Counted from the stretch's first letter, positions 10,633 to 20,341 are shown. The stretch is 64,000 nucleotides of DNA from Shewanella vesiculosa (GCF_021560015.1 NZ_CP073588.1:4262501-4326500), one strand, 5' to 3'. Numbers and translations are program-made. Notes: generated by a model from the letters alone, not told the origin.

Positions 10633-11631
10633 TTACCATCCTGCCTCTAAGCTCATGAAGGTTTCAAATAATTTTCGGTCGAAAATCTGTCTAAAATCGA
10701 CACTGTTTTCTTCATCTACCAGTTGATTATCAATAGCCCATTGGCTTTGAGTTTGGAGGTTAGAAAATAGCGCATTGCTGAGTGATAATCTAAAAGTATA
10801 GTCATTCCATGAGTAACGGAGTTGCGATGGATCGATATTCAAAATACGACTAATATTTTGCTGAGCAAGTTCTGGGTTAGTGTGGATATAGTCAGTGGCA
10901 TCACTAATTGATTTAAGTATAGCCAACCTTTCTGTGGTGGATAACGTCGTCTCTTTAAGCTCAATTAAGTTAAAGGATAAGTGATATAGGCCGCGGCTAT
11001 TAATGACGCTGGTATCTGAGGTTACTTGTTGTGTTAATAAATAACTTAATGGCTCCCAAGCTGAAATAATATCAACCTCATTATTTAATAATGCTGGAAT
11101 AAGTTCATCTGACCGCAAATATACTCGCGTGATAGGCTGTGCCGTTTTATTGTACATGATCAGTAAACTATCAAAGAAAAACTCACTAGCGCTGTCTTTG
11201 ACTATGCCTATTCTGGCGTGCTGCAGGTTATTCAGCCGATGATATTTTTGTGGCATTAAACTGAGTAATTTAAGATCATTATCTGATTCCACAAAGCTAG
11301 TTAATACTGAAAAGTTGCTTTGTTTAAAACTATTAAACATGACGACAGTTTCCGAGGCGGTAGCCAGGTCGACTTGCTTATCATTAAGGGCGTTAAAGCA
11401 TTTTACCCCGCTGTCGTATTTAACTAATTCAACGTTAACACCATTCGCTTCAAAGTAACCAAGTTGTTTGGCAATAAGAACAGGCGACGAAAGTGGCGTG
11501 CTAGAAACCGCAATTTTAATGGATGCTTTATATGTAGGTGAAATCTTAGTGGATTGATGTGTTCTCTGTTCGCAACTGATGATGCTGATTATGATAAAGA
11601 TAAAAAAACAAATGCTTAACACCTTGGCCAT
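10633..11631 (-). CDS. Periplasmic substrate-binding lipoprotein, NMT1/SsuA-like
   Basis: A 332-residue ABC-type binding protein of the NMT1/THI5/SsuA group (aliphatic sulfonate, taurine or thiamine-precursor binders). The N-terminus is a very hydrophobic signal ending in IISC, a possible lipobox, so a lipid anchor is likely. The domain begins KIAVSSTPLSSPVLIAKQLGYFEANGVNVELV, the usual first strand and helix of this fold, and includes the hinge blocks GIVKDSASEFFFDSLL and VDIISAWEPLSYLL. No permease or ATPase genes are adjacent; instead the downstream gene is a diguanylate cyclase. It may therefore act as a sensor component rather than in transport. Confidence 0.85.
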   Translation of the reverse strand: MAKVLSICFFIFIIISIISCEQRTHQSTKISPTYKASIKIAVSSTPLSSPVLIAKQLGYFEANGVNVELVKYDSGVKCFNALNDKQVDLATASETVVMFNSFKQSNFSVLTSFVESDNDLKLLSLMPQKYHRLNNLQHARIGIVKDSASEFFFDSLLIMYNKTAQPITRVYLRSDELIPALLNNEVDIISAWEPLSYLLTQQVTSDTSVINSRGLYHLSFNLIELKETTLSTTERLAILKSISDATDYIHTNPELAQQNISRILNIDPSQLRYSWNDYTFRLSLSNALFSNLQTQSQWAIDNQLVDEENSVDFRQIFDRKLFETFMSLEAGW

Positions 11632-11639
11632 AGGGACAC

Positions 11640-12060
11640 TTCAATAATGAGTTAATGATACTAAGTGTAGTGAATTTATAACTATTTGATTGGGAATGTG
11701 ACAAAAAAAGCCGTTTTTTTATCGTATCAGTCGATAGTTTTACTTTTTTAGTTTTAACGATAAGTGACAATTAAGAGGTATGTTGTGAACGGGTAAGGGA
11801 ATATTTTCTTTTTTTAATCTTTATTTTTTAATTCAATAAGTTATTACATCTAAATTCAAGATGAATTTATGGGGCAGACAACTCAGCTAAAATCAGCATA
11901 TTTAGCCGATTCTATATCAAAGTGCTCATTTTCCGTTCGTAATAGGCTGCGGTATAAACCGCTAATCGAGTACACGTTAATGTAATGATATTAGTTTTTA
12001 AGTTACCATTTTATATGATTATGAAGTTATTTTAAGCTTGTTTAGCTAAGTCTGGGTCAT
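11640..12060. other. Gene-free stretch upstream of an orphan terminator
   Basis: No convincing coding frame is present on either strand. It is AT-rich, with T-runs near 11805-11835. On the plus strand it ends in a strong terminator with no gene in front of it, so a small RNA could be encoded here; I could not place its promoter with confidence. Confidence 0.4.
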
Positions 12061-12068
12061 CCTATATG

Positions 12069-12108
12069 AAAAGGCCCCATTGCATCCTTTGCTTTGGGGC
12101 CTTTGTTT
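12069..12108 (+). terminator. Strong rho-independent terminator-like hairpin without an associated gene
   Basis: AAAGGCCCC at 12070-12078 pairs with GGGGCCTTT at 12096-12104 and is followed by TTTG TTTG. The nearest plus-strand gene upstream ends at 9331. It may terminate a non-coding transcript, or act on minus-strand transcripts coming from the 12.7-13.0 kb region. Confidence 0.7.
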
Positions 12109-12201
12109 GCATTGTCTGTTATTGTTTTTATGTTTGCTGTTGTAAAACCAACCCTGAGTTGGAGATTATTATTCTTTTGAGCTTGTCAGCCACAGGGTGG
12201 A

Positions 12202-12411
12202 ATAAAAATGACGTTATTGGATAATAGAGTCTGGGGACCCAATAACGCCTTAACTGTAATGTTAGCCAATATCCTTAATGGCTAACGGTGAAACAATAAA
12301 GCGGCAAGGATGCAAGTATTTTGCGCTTATTATTAGAATGATTGTTGCTGTGATAACAACTTGCTGGGGGACGAGTTATTATCATGGTCAAACATCCTTG
12401 CCAAAACGGTT
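12202..12411. repeat. Structured 210-bp tandem repeat, copy 1
   Basis: This copy is nearly identical to copy 2 exactly 272 bases further on (five substitutions in 210). It contains a hairpin with 9-bp stem CGTTATTGG/CCAATAACG, a hairpin GTTAGCCA/TGGCTAAC, and a long-range stem GGCAAGGATG/CATCCTTGCC. The long stem encloses a further hairpin (12352-12361 with 12374-12383) whose loop contains GGGGGA. No coding frame spans it. Function is unknown. Confidence 0.9.
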
Positions 12412-12473
12412 TTGATCGTTAGCTCTGCTAATGGTTGCAGAAGCGCCGTCAATGGCGAAAGCTAAAAACCTGG

Positions 12474-12683
12474 ATAAAAATGACGTTATTGGATAATAGA
12501 GTCTGGGGACCCAATAACGCCTTAACTGTAATGTTAGCCAATGTCCTTAACGGCTAACGGTGAAACAATAAAGCGGCAAGGATGCAAGTATTTTGCGCTT
12601 ATTATTAGAATGATTGTTGCTGTGTTAACAACTTGCTGGGGGACGAGTTGTTAGCATGGTCAAACATCCTTGCCAAAACGGTT
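12474..12683. repeat. Structured 210-bp tandem repeat, copy 2
   Basis: Second copy of the multi-hairpin repeat. It differs from copy 1 at 12543, 12551, 12625, 12650 and 12654. Three of these changes fall in one inner stem and keep it paired on the plus strand (A-T becomes T-G, and C-A becomes C-G). It is separated from copy 1 by 62 bases that contain a small hairpin CGCC/GGCG, and ends 57 bases before the orphan transposase-like gene. Confidence 0.9.
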
Positions 12684-12739
12684 AACTGAATTTCAATTAT
12701 TGTTTAAGATCGTTCCAACACTTTCTTAAACATGGATCC

Positions 12740-12991
12740 TTAGCTTGCTATAGCATGTAGTTGCTGATTTAACTGGGCAATCTTTTGTTGCAAATAGGCT
12801 ATTTCTGATACGATTGCGCCCTTACTTTCTGTCTGGCGAACTTGGTTACTTCTGACCCACTGGTATACGGTTTTTGCCGATACACCATATTGTTTTGCTA
12901 CGTCAGATAATAATCTTTGATTATTTTTGACTTCATTAATCACTTCTTTTTGTAAGTCCACTGGGTACTGTCTCGTATTTGACATATTCAT
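12740..12991 (-). CDS. Orphan IS3-family OrfA-like helix-turn-helix protein
   Basis: The 83-residue product resembles the N-terminal OrfA of IS3/IS911-type elements. A helix-turn-helix spans roughly residues 15-45 (LLSDVAKQYGVSAKTVYQWV), followed by a short leucine-zipper-like coiled coil (IAYLQQKIAQLNQQL). I chose the ATG at 12991 because AGGAG lies just upstream; the frame is open further to 13045. No OrfB integrase with a DDE domain lies downstream on the same strand, where only the tandem structured repeats are found. It is therefore either a relic of an insertion sequence or a co-opted DNA-binding protein. Confidence 0.65.
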   Translation of the reverse strand: MNMSNTRQYPVDLQKEVINEVKNNQRLLSDVAKQYGVSAKTVYQWVRSNQVRQTESKGAIVSEIAYLQQKIAQLNQQLHAIAS

Positions 12992-13045
12992 GAAATAATC
13001 TCCTGCCAATTTACTTATGTTTACTAGAGCGAGTTTCCACTTCAT

Positions 13046-13660
13046 CCCACTGGCTACAACCGAGATGTGCTAAGAAAAAAATGTTCTGGCGGCATTGTGA
13101 AATGATATTATTTACCATGACATTTATTGACTTAATGCTACGACTTCCGGTTATTTTATTCATTGCTATCTCCTACATCTACCAAGGACTACTTGTAAAA
13201 TCACACTATCACTTAGTGGGTATGTGTTCTTATATGGAAAGCTTGTGCCAACTTTGATAAATATTTTTATCTGTTATTTATCAGTGTCTTATTTAAACCC
13301 TTTAACCTAGGTACTTTTTGCCGACAGATTAGTTTGGTGCAATTGCACTAACTTGGTGAATAAGTTCTGCAGATGAATCGCTATCAAACTTATCGCTAGG
13401 TCGCAGTTTAGATGACAAATATGGCAGAAAAAGGTGACCTCAATGACAAAATAAAGATGGCGTTATATTGAATTTAATATTTACATGGATGATTTGAACA
13501 TGATCAGAAGGGGGAGGTGAGTGCTGAGTTAACAGACTGACAATCTGTGGCTAGCGTGACCATTTGAGAGTCCGCCGCCCATAAAAGAGTCCTAAAGTAG
13601 ACAGTTTTATAGACGGCATATTATTTAACCCAACTCGGGTTAAGAGATAAGAGCAATACT
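13046..13660. other. Gene-free stretch between the OrfA-like gene and mgtE
   Basis: I see no credible gene on either strand. Apart from a terminator-like palindrome at 13625-13643, nothing recognisable is present; insertion-sequence debris is possible given the neighbouring OrfA-like gene. Confidence 0.5.
13625..13643 (-). terminator. Terminator-like palindrome after mgtE
   Basis: Perfect inverted repeat TTAACCC/GGGTTAA with a 5-base loop lies 18 bases past the mgtE stop. The following minus-strand T content is weak, so termination is not certain. Confidence 0.45.
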
Positions 13661-15025
13661 CTAGTGCATTAAATACAGCGTCGCTAAGCCTAAAAATGCA
13701 AATAGACCAACCACATCAGTGACTGTGGTTAATACCATTCCTCCAGCAAGAGCTGGGTCTATATTGAGCTTTTTGAGCATGATTGGAATAGTGGCACCAG
13801 CAAAGCCGGCAACTGTCATGTTAATTAGCATAGCACTGCCAATTAATCCGCCTAACGCAATGTCGTCTTTCCACAGCCACACAGCAAAAAAGACCAACAC
13901 AGACCACATAATGCCGTTTAATAATCCAATGCCGAGTTCTTTGCCTATTAACCAACGTGAATTACTTTGGCCAATATGACCAAGTGCAATACCGCGGATC
14001 ACCAGCGCTAAGGTTTGATTACCGGCAACGCCGCCCATGCTTGGCACAATGGTCATTAAAATTGCGATGGTAGCAAATTGCTCTAAGGTGCCTTCAAACA
14101 TATTACTGACAGATGATGCTAGTAATGCTGCAAATAGATTAATGGTTAGCCATAGAGAGCGTCTCAGAGTACTTTTAAGCACTGGGCCGAAGGTATCTTC
14201 ATCATCATCCATGCCTGCCATCCCCATCATGGAATGCTCGGCATCTTCACGGATCACATCGATAACGTCATCAATGGTTATTCGTCCTAGTAATTTTGCT
14301 TGGCTGTCTACGACTGGGGCAGATATCCAATCGAGTCGTTCAAATTTTTGCGCAACATCTTTATCAGACATCTCAACCGGAATACTTTCTAGCTCGGTGT
14401 CCATAATGCTGCGAACTGTGACGCTCGGATCGCATGTGAGTAAGTCGACTAATCTGACGCCACCTAAAACATGGTCATGGCGATCGACAACATATAATGT
14501 ATCAGTGGTATCTGGTAAATTACCGCGTTGACGTAAATAGCGTAACACTACTTCGATATTAACATCGGGTCTTAGGGTAACCGTATCTGTGTTCATTATG
14601 CTGCCGGCAGTATCATCCGGGTAGCGCAGTGCTTGCTCTACTCTATCTCTGTCCTGGCTTCGCATCGACTTGAGTACTTTCTTATAAACCGCATCGGGCA
14701 AGCTGCGAAGAATATAAGCAAGATCATCGGTGTCCATTCCTATCGTGGCCTGGGCGAGTTTCTCTGGTGTCATGCTGCTGATGAGCGAATCTTTCAGTTC
14801 TTCACCTAATTCATCCAGGATCTCACCCGCATATTGTTGATCAATTAATTGCCAGAAGACTTGTCGATTTTTTGGTGGTGATGATTCGAGAATGAGGGCG
14901 ACATCGTTGGGTGACATTGCATGTAACATATTGCGAGCATGAACAAACAATCCACTGTCTAACGCTTGAGCGAGTTGATTGAGTCGTTGTTCTATTATTT
15001 CATTATCTAGGTACTCTTTACCCAT
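13661..15025 (-). CDS. mgtE: Magnesium transporter MgtE
   Basis: Inner-membrane Mg2+ channel/transporter of 454 residues. The order of parts is the usual one: an N-terminal superhelical domain of about 130 residues (HAMSPNDVALILESSPP, LDELGEELKDSL), a pair of CBS domains (about 135-265, with RYPDDTAGSIMNTDTVTLRP at the entry), a connecting helix and five membrane segments. The pore motif GNQTLALVIRG lies near residue 340. The cytosolic domains act as the magnesium sensor that gates the pore. It starts at ATG 15025, and a 464-base non-coding leader separates it from ptsO. No M-box-type riboswitch could be recognised in that leader by eye. Confidence 0.95.
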   Translation of the reverse strand: MGKEYLDNEIIEQRLNQLAQALDSGLFVHARNMLHAMSPNDVALILESSPPKNRQVFWQLIDQQYAGEILDELGEELKDSLISSMTPEKLAQATIGMDTDDLAYILRSLPDAVYKKVLKSMRSQDRDRVEQALRYPDDTAGSIMNTDTVTLRPDVNIEVVLRYLRQRGNLPDTTDTLYVVDRHDHVLGGVRLVDLLTCDPSVTVRSIMDTELESIPVEMSDKDVAQKFERLDWISAPVVDSQAKLLGRITIDDVIDVIREDAEHSMMGMAGMDDDEDTFGPVLKSTLRRSLWLTINLFAALLASSVSNMFEGTLEQFATIAILMTIVPSMGGVAGNQTLALVIRGIALGHIGQSNSRWLIGKELGIGLLNGIMWSVLVFFAVWLWKDDIALGGLIGSAMLINMTVAGFAGATIPIMLKKLNIDPALAGGMVLTTVTDVVGLFAFLGLATLYLMH

Positions 15026-15489
15026 ATATCAACTTCCTATTTGTCATACGAATATGATTCTGTATGTAATGATTTTGGGCAGTTTCAGTTTCTCTGTTTG
15101 GCATATTGATGCAAGAATTGTTATCTGCGGGCAAGAAATGAAATGCAGCAATAAAATCGTTGAGTGACTTGCGCCGAACGAAAGTCTGAACTGCTGATGT
15201 TGCTTTACACAAAAATTAACGTCCGATTACATCGGTGTTTGGTCAAGCGAGAACCGTGATTGAAATTGGCTACAACGCTAATCTCTCTTAAGAGAACGAA
15301 TACTTAATCAGCTGGGGATCCGCCGCGCGTTTTCAATATAAAGGCTAATATTATCGAGGAACTGATCGTTAACCTTCGAACAGCAATATCGTGGCAGTTT
15401 GGTTAGTATGACGACTTCATTTAAAGATGGAAATAAATAAGTGATGATGGCTTAACGATCAGTAATTAGTGAAAGTATCACTAAACAAT
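15026..15489. other. Long intergenic region upstream of mgtE
   Basis: This 464-base region holds the mgtE promoter and leader on the minus strand. A 64-codon minus-strand frame (15018-15212, TTG start, no clear ribosome site) ends overlapping the mgtE start codon and could be a leader peptide, but support is weak. I see no recognisable riboswitch. Confidence 0.4.
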
Positions 15490-15765
15490 TTAGCAAGACT
15501 CATCAAATTTAGCATTAATCAGATCACATACGGCATTTAATGCCACTTCAGCATCTGGGCCTTGGGCTGTTACAGTGATCATTTTACCTATGCCACTTTC
15601 AAGCATTAATAACCCAAGTACACTAGCTGCACTGGCGTTTTTATCACCTTGAGTTAACGTGATACTGGCATCAAAATCACCCGCTAAAACAGCAAGTTTT
15701 GTTGCAGCTCGAGCATGTAACCCCAATTTATTTGAAATGGTTACTTGGCGTTCAAGTTTGATCAT
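15490..15765 (-). CDS. ptsO: Nitrogen-PTS phosphocarrier protein NPr
   Basis: A 91-residue HPr-like protein that passes phosphate from PtsP (EI-Ntr) to PtsN. The phosphorylated histidine is in GLHARAATKL (about residue 16), and the serine-region helix appears as AASVLGLLMLESG. Length matches E. coli NPr (90). It is the last gene of rpoN-hpf-ptsN-rapZ-ptsO, with 20 bases separating it from rapZ. The cluster links sigma-54 with the regulatory nitrogen PTS. Confidence 0.95.
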   Translation of the reverse strand: MIKLERQVTISNKLGLHARAATKLAVLAGDFDASITLTQGDKNASAASVLGLLMLESGIGKMITVTAQGPDAEVALNAVCDLINAKFDESC

Positions 15766-15785
15766 TGGCGCGATCCTATGCTCAG

Positions 15786-16649
15786 TTAGCTGTCAGTATC
15801 AGTTAAATTTAATTCTCTGTGGCGAGCATTAACTGTATGTTTACTGCCATGTCTAAACCTTTTTGCTAATTGATCGGCTATATATACCGAGCGATGCTGG
15901 CCACCGGTGCAACCAATGGCGATAGTCAGATAGCTGCGGTTATTACGTTCTAAATGCGGCATCCAGGTTTCAAATAAGTTTTCAATTTGCCAGATAAACT
16001 TATTCACTAGAGGTTGCCGACCTAAAAACTCTTGTACCGGTTCGTCTAAACCTGTGAGTGGTCGTAGTGCTATTTCCCAGTGTGGATTAGGTAAAAAGCG
16101 CACATCAAACATAAAGTCAGCTTCTGTTGGCATACCGTGTTTAAAGCCAAAAGACTCAAAGTTAATCACTAACTCTTTATCGACACTACCTAACAATATT
16201 TGCCTGACTTGGTCGCTTAATTCGTAAATATTCAGGGCAGAGGTGTCAATATAATGATCAACAATTTTTGCGATAGGCTCAAGTAAACGGCCTTCTAATA
16301 TGATCGCTTCTTGCAGTGAAATATGATTTTTAGATAACGGGTGTAATCGACGCGTTTCGCTATAGCGTTTGAGTAGCACTTTATCATTAGAATTCAAAAA
16401 GAAGCTAATAATTTCAGTGTCATGTTCAAGTAAGGCAAGTTGATCTTGAAGGACTTTACCTTGCTCGGCAATGTTGCGTACATCAACACTAATTGCCACT
16501 AGATCGTTATTACCTTTGAGCTGAGCCAGTAATGTGCCAATCAGTGGTAAAGGCAAATTATCAACACAATAATACCCTAGATCTTCTAATACTCTTAGAG
16601 CAACAGATTTTCCTGAGCCTGAACGTCCCGATACTATGACAAGTTTCAT
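15786..16649 (-). CDS. rapZ: RNase adapter protein RapZ
   Basis: A 287-residue nucleotide-binding adapter. In enterobacteria it delivers the small RNA GlmZ to RNase E and so controls glucosamine-6-phosphate synthase. The P-loop GRSGSGKS is at residues 8-15 and a second Walker-like motif DVRN follows. The C-terminal RNA-binding/sensing domain contains [10 protein letters not shown] (about residue 250). The start overlaps the ptsN stop by four bases, indicating translational coupling. The C-terminal lysine/arginine-rich tail ([17 protein letters not shown]) is as expected. Confidence 0.95.
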   Translation of the reverse strand: MKLVIVSGRSGSGKSVALRVLEDLGYYCVDNLPLPLIGTLLAQLKGNNDLVAISVDVRNIAEQGKVLQDQLALLEHDTEIISFFLNSNDKVLLKRYSETRRLHPLSKNHISLQEAIILEGRLLEPIAKIVDHYIDTSALNIYELSDQVRQILLGSVDKELVINFESFGFKHGMPTEADFMFDVRFLPNPHWEIALRPLTGLDEPVQEFLGRQPLVNKFIWQIENLFETWMPHLERNNRSYLTIAIGCTGGQHRSVYIADQLAKRFRHGSKHTVNARHRELNLTDTDS

Positions 16650-17089
16650 GCAGTAATAACCCGATAAAGTTCTGTAGAGTCGTGAGTTTTACGAAGCTGT
16701 TTCAATATTTGCTTATCGCTTAATTTTTGAGCCACGCTTGATAGCGTGCTTAAATGCTGTTGGCACTGATCTGCAGGTACTAACAAAGCAAATAAAATAT
16801 CCACGGGCTGTTTATCGATTGCATCAAAGGCAATGGCTTCTTCACATTTAATAAATATTGCGATCGGATGTTCTATGGTCGTTAATCTACCATGAGGTAT
16901 CGCAATGCCATTTCCTATACCTGTGCTACCCATTTTCTCTCTCGCTAATAGGCTTTCAAAAACCTCTTGCGAAGATAGGGGTGGGTACTGGGCAGCGACT
17001 AAATTGCTGATGAGTTCCAGTACTTTTTTCTTACTGCCCGGTGTGGCACAGGTAGTGCATTCCGGCTGCAGAATGGTACAAAGTTCCAT
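16646..17089 (-). CDS. ptsN: Nitrogen regulatory PTS EIIA protein PtsN
   Basis: A 147-residue EIIA-Ntr protein, the end point of the nitrogen PTS relay, which regulates potassium uptake and other targets by phosphorylation state. The active histidine is in GIAIPHGR at about residue 67. The N-terminus contains extra cysteines ([15 protein letters not shown]), which is unusual for this protein and worth noting. It lies two bases after hpf and overlaps rapZ by four bases. Confidence 0.95.
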   Translation of the reverse strand: MELCTILQPECTTCATPGSKKKVLELISNLVAAQYPPLSSQEVFESLLAREKMGSTGIGNGIAIPHGRLTTIEHPIAIFIKCEEAIAFDAIDKQPVDILFALLVPADQCQQHLSTLSSVAQKLSDKQILKQLRKTHDSTELYRVITA

Positions 17090-17091
17090 CG

Positions 17092-17379
17092 TTAGTGTTT
17101 TGTATACTTCTCTTTGTGTTTAATTACCTGACGGTCGAGTTTATCGATCAGGGCGTCTATTGCAGCATACATATCAGTGCTTTCTGACATGGCAAAAATC
17201 TCTGCACCATTAAGGTTGATTTTAGCTTCTGCTTTTTGTTGTAATTTTTCTACATTGAGCACAACGTGTACATTATTGATCTGATCGAAGTGTCGTTCAA
17301 GCTTTGAAAATTTACCTTGAACGTATTCACGTAAAGATTCGGTAATGTCGATATTTCTACCTGTCATATTGATAAGCAT
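17092..17379 (-). CDS. hpf: Ribosome hibernation promoting factor, short form
   Basis: A 95-residue protein of the short HPF/YfiA type. It binds the 30S decoding centre and promotes 100S dimers in stationary phase. The N-terminal MLINMTGRNIDITESLREYV and the basic C-terminus (DRQVIKHKEKYTKH) are characteristic. It follows rpoN by 24 bases and is probably cotranscribed with it. Confidence 0.95.
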   Translation of the reverse strand: MLINMTGRNIDITESLREYVQGKFSKLERHFDQINNVHVVLNVEKLQQKAEAKINLNGAEIFAMSESTDMYAAIDALIDKLDRQVIKHKEKYTKH

Positions 17380-17403
17380 AAAAATCCTCCGTTGCCTTGT
17401 AGG

Positions 17404-18888
17404 TTATAAACTCTTACGTTGGTTTGAGGGCGGAATGAGCATCGCTTCGCGGTATTTTGCAATCGTACGACGCGCAACGTTGATCCCCTGATCTGCCAGC
17501 AGTTGGGCCATTTTGCTGTCACTTAATGGCTTTTGCTGGTTTTCTGCTGCAACCAGTTTTTTGATAAAAGCACGAATAGCGGTAGATGAGCATTCTCCGC
17601 CATCGTCGGTGCTGACATGGCTAGAGAAAAAGTACTTTAATTCAAATAGCCCACGTGGTGTGTGCATATATTTTTGAGTGGTAACTCGTGAAATAGTTGA
17701 TTCATGCATTTCTACTGCTTCAGCAATATCATTGAGCACCATAGGTTTCATGGCTTCTTCACCATATTCAAAGAAACCTTGCTGAAATTGCACAATACAA
17801 TTGGCGACTTTCAATAAGGTCTCATTGCGGCTTTCGATACTCTTGATGAACCATTTAGCTTCTTGTAAATGACCGCGAATAAATTGGCTATCGGCAGAGT
17901 TTTTACTGCTTCTAGCCATGGCTGCATATTGTTGATTAACGCCAATTTTAGGCATATTGTCTGGGTTTAACTCTACAACCCAACGGCCATTCTTCTTTAG
18001 TACGGTTACATCAGGAATAACATATTCGTCATCAATAGCGGTGACTAACAAGCCCGGGCGAGGGTTAAGTGACTGGATTAAGGTGATTGCGTCACGCAAC
18101 TCGTTTTCTTTGAGCTTGGTTTTGCGCATCAATAATCTAAAATCGCGCCCAGCAATTAAATCTAAATAGTCTTTAATGAGCAGACGGGCATTGTCTATAT
18201 GTGGGGTTGTGTCGGCATATTGGGCTAATTGGATGAATAAACATTCGCTTAAATCTCGCGCGGCAACACCAACGGGATCAAAGTGTTGAATACGTTTTAA
18301 TACCGCTTCAACTTCATCTAGTTCGACACTTTCATCACCCATAGCTTCGAGAATATCTTCAGTGCTTTGGGTTAAATAACCGCGTTCATCAATGGCATCA
18401 ATAATCGCGGTAGCAATCGCTCGATCTGTGTCAGAAAATGGTGTGAGATTTTTTTGCCACTCTAAATGCTCATATAAGCCTTCAGTCGTTTCACCTTGGA
18501 ATGGCATATCATCATCGCGCATGCTAGCGCTGCCTGAACCTGACATTGGTGAGGCGGTGTACACTTCATCCCATGTGGTATCCATAGCTAAATCGTCCAT
18601 GGTTTCTTTGGTCATGGATTCTGCTGTGTCGACTGTTGAGGTGTCTTTTTCTATATTGACCACGCTGTTGTCACTAAAGTCGGTGTCCGATTGGTCGCGA
18701 CTTTCTTTTACTGAGTCTTTTGCTTGAGAAAACTCATCTTCTATTTCAAGCAATGGGTTTGAGTCCAATGCTTGTTGGATTTCTTGCTGTAGCTCCAATG
18801 ACGATAATTGCAGTAAGCGGATCGCTTGCTGCAATTGAGGGGTCATGGTTAAGTGTTGACCCATTTTGAGTTGGAGTGACGCTTTCAT
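17404..18888 (-). CDS. rpoN: RNA polymerase sigma-54 factor RpoN
   Basis: A 494-residue alternative sigma factor for enhancer-dependent promoters. The N-terminal glutamine/leucine-rich activator-interacting region ([20 protein letters not shown]) is followed by an acidic linker (about residues 50-130), the core-binding domain and a helix-turn-helix region ([14 protein letters not shown]). The RpoN box [10 protein letters not shown] lies close to the C-terminus. It heads the rpoN-hpf-ptsN-rapZ-ptsO cluster and lies 143 bases after lptB in the same direction. Confidence 0.97.
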   Translation of the reverse strand: MKASLQLKMGQHLTMTPQLQQAIRLLQLSSLELQQEIQQALDSNPLLEIEDEFSQAKDSVKESRDQSDTDFSDNSVVNIEKDTSTVDTAESMTKETMDDLAMDTTWDEVYTASPMSGSGSASMRDDDMPFQGETTEGLYEHLEWQKNLTPFSDTDRAIATAIIDAIDERGYLTQSTEDILEAMGDESVELDEVEAVLKRIQHFDPVGVAARDLSECLFIQLAQYADTTPHIDNARLLIKDYLDLIAGRDFRLLMRKTKLKENELRDAITLIQSLNPRPGLLVTAIDDEYVIPDVTVLKKNGRWVVELNPDNMPKIGVNQQYAAMARSSKNSADSQFIRGHLQEAKWFIKSIESRNETLLKVANCIVQFQQGFFEYGEEAMKPMVLNDIAEAVEMHESTISRVTTQKYMHTPRGLFELKYFFSSHVSTDDGGECSSTAIRAFIKKLVAAENQQKPLSDSKMAQLLADQGINVARRTIAKYREAMLIPPSNQRKSL

Positions 18889-19031
18889 TTACCGCTTATC
18901 CCTAGATGATTTCCATAAAAATGACAATCTCGAAAACTGTAATCGATTGTCACATACATCAATGACATTTAACGCTATTTAGATATCGTTCAATGAAATG
19001 AGTTAGATAGACTAAAAGGCCAGTAAAGTAA

Positions 19032-19763
19032 CTATAGCTTGAATTGTTCACCTAAGTACACAGCCCGAACTTGTTGATTACTCAATATCTCATCAGGTGT
19101 GCCTTCGGCAATTAAATTGCCCTGGCTGACAATATAAGCGCGCTCACAGACGTCTAAGGTTTCACGTACGTTATGATCGGTAATTAATACCCCTAAGCCG
19201 CGGTTTTTAAGCTGTTGAATGATTTTTTTTATGTCGATGACAGAAATAGGGTCAACCCCCGCAAAAGGCTCATCGAGCAAAATAAATTTAGGATTAGCGG
19301 CCAGCGCGCGCGCTATCTCTACTCGACGACGTTCCCCACCAGACAACGACATGCCTTGGCTGTCGCGAATATGGGTGATATGGAATTCTTCTAATAAATG
19401 CTCTACTTGCTCAATCCGTTGGTCGGTAGTGAGTTCTTTACGAGTCTGCAATACGGCCATAATATTGTCGTATACGGTCAGTTTGCGAAAAATACTGGCT
19501 TCTTGCGGCAAGTAACCAATCCCTTTGCGAGCTCTAAGATGCATTGGGTCGGCGGTTAAATCGTCATCATCAATTAAGATCCGACCTTTATCGCTTTGCA
19601 CTAAGCCGACAACCATATAAAACGTGGTTGTTTTACCTGCACCATTGGGGCCTAAAAGACCGACAATTTGGCCTGTTTTAACGGTTAAACTCACATCTTT
19701 AACAACCTGACGAGTTTTATAGCTTTTAGCTAAATTTTCAGCCGTTAGGGTTATTTGGGTCAT
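19032..19763 (-). CDS. lptB: LPS export ABC transporter ATP-binding protein LptB
   Basis: The cytoplasmic ATPase that powers LptFG to extract lipopolysaccharide from the inner membrane. Walker A is [13 protein letters not shown], the ABC signature [15 protein letters not shown], and Walker [14 protein letters not shown] with the switch histidine in ITDHNVRET. The 243-residue length is typical. It overlaps lptA by four bases and is the last gene of the kdsD-kdsC-lptC-lptA-lptB unit. Confidence 0.97.
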   Translation of the reverse strand: MTQITLTAENLAKSYKTRQVVKDVSLTVKTGQIVGLLGPNGAGKTTTFYMVVGLVQSDKGRILIDDDDLTADPMHLRARKGIGYLPQEASIFRKLTVYDNIMAVLQTRKELTTDQRIEQVEHLLEEFHITHIRDSQGMSLSGGERRRVEIARALAANPKFILLDEPFAGVDPISVIDIKKIIQQLKNRGLGVLITDHNVRETLDVCERAYIVSQGNLIAEGTPDEILSNQQVRAVYLGEQFKL

Positions 19764-20341
19764 GGTTTGATCTGCTTTTTAACAGGAATTTCAGGGAGCT
19801 TTTGCTTTGGTGCAGTCTCGTCTTGGAAATTCTCAGGTTGAATAATAGTAATAACGCGATCTTTCCCTGTACCAGTACTTTCAGCAATCAGCTCTTGAGC
19901 GTTAATGTTGTACTTAATACGGTTACCGGTTACTTGGCTACCAGATTGATCCAGTTTGGCATTACCTGTCAATGTCAGTGTAGTGGTAGCAAGATCATAG
20001 CTTATTTCGTTGGCACTGGCGGTACCAATTTGACCGTCGTCTAACTCTTGTGAAAACGTTGCAGGGTTACCTATAGCGATGAGTTTTTTACTGGTGCTAT
20101 TTTCGGGAGTAAACGCCCGTAACTCATCAGCATTAATGTTAATAGTGCCTTGGGTAACGGTAACAGGACCATTAAAAACAATTTGATTATTTTTAATGTC
20201 AGCAGACTGGCTTACTGAGGCAATTTTCAACTCTTGTTGAAGATCACCTTGTTTCGCTATGGTAGGTAAACTCAGCAGGCAAAATATGCTGCCAAATAAC
20301 ATAACATTGGCGTGAGTGTTGAGGCGATTAATGTGGCTCAT
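19760..20341 (-). CDS. lptA: Periplasmic LPS transport protein LptA
   Basis: A 193-residue OstA-like beta-jellyroll protein that forms the periplasmic bridge carrying lipopolysaccharide from LptC to LptD. A signal peptide is visible ([19 protein letters not shown]), followed by the core [22 protein letters not shown] and repeated beta strands up to about residue 160. A Lys/Pro-rich tail ([16 protein letters not shown]) ends the protein. It overlaps the end of lptC by 14 bases and lptB by 4, consistent with one translationally coupled operon. Confidence 0.95.
   Translation of the reverse strand: MSHINRLNTHANVMLFGSIFCLLSLPTIAKQGDLQQELKIASVSQSADIKNNQIVFNGPVTVTQGTININADELRAFTPENSTSKKLIAIGNPATFSQELDDGQIGTASANEISYDLATTTLTLTGNAKLDQSGSQVTGNRIKYNINAQELIAESTGTGKDRVITIIQPENFQDETAPKQKLPEIPVKKQIKP

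Noticed and set aside
12255..12290. Integron attC core in GTTAGCC...GGCTAAC
   Set aside because: The orientation of the conserved triplets is reversed relative to attC (which begins RYYYAAC and ends GTTRRRY), so it is a plain hairpin.
15018..15212. 64-codon leader peptide overlapping the mgtE start
   Set aside because: It starts at TTG without a ribosome site and has no recognisable similarity or attenuator hairpins; noted only as a possibility.
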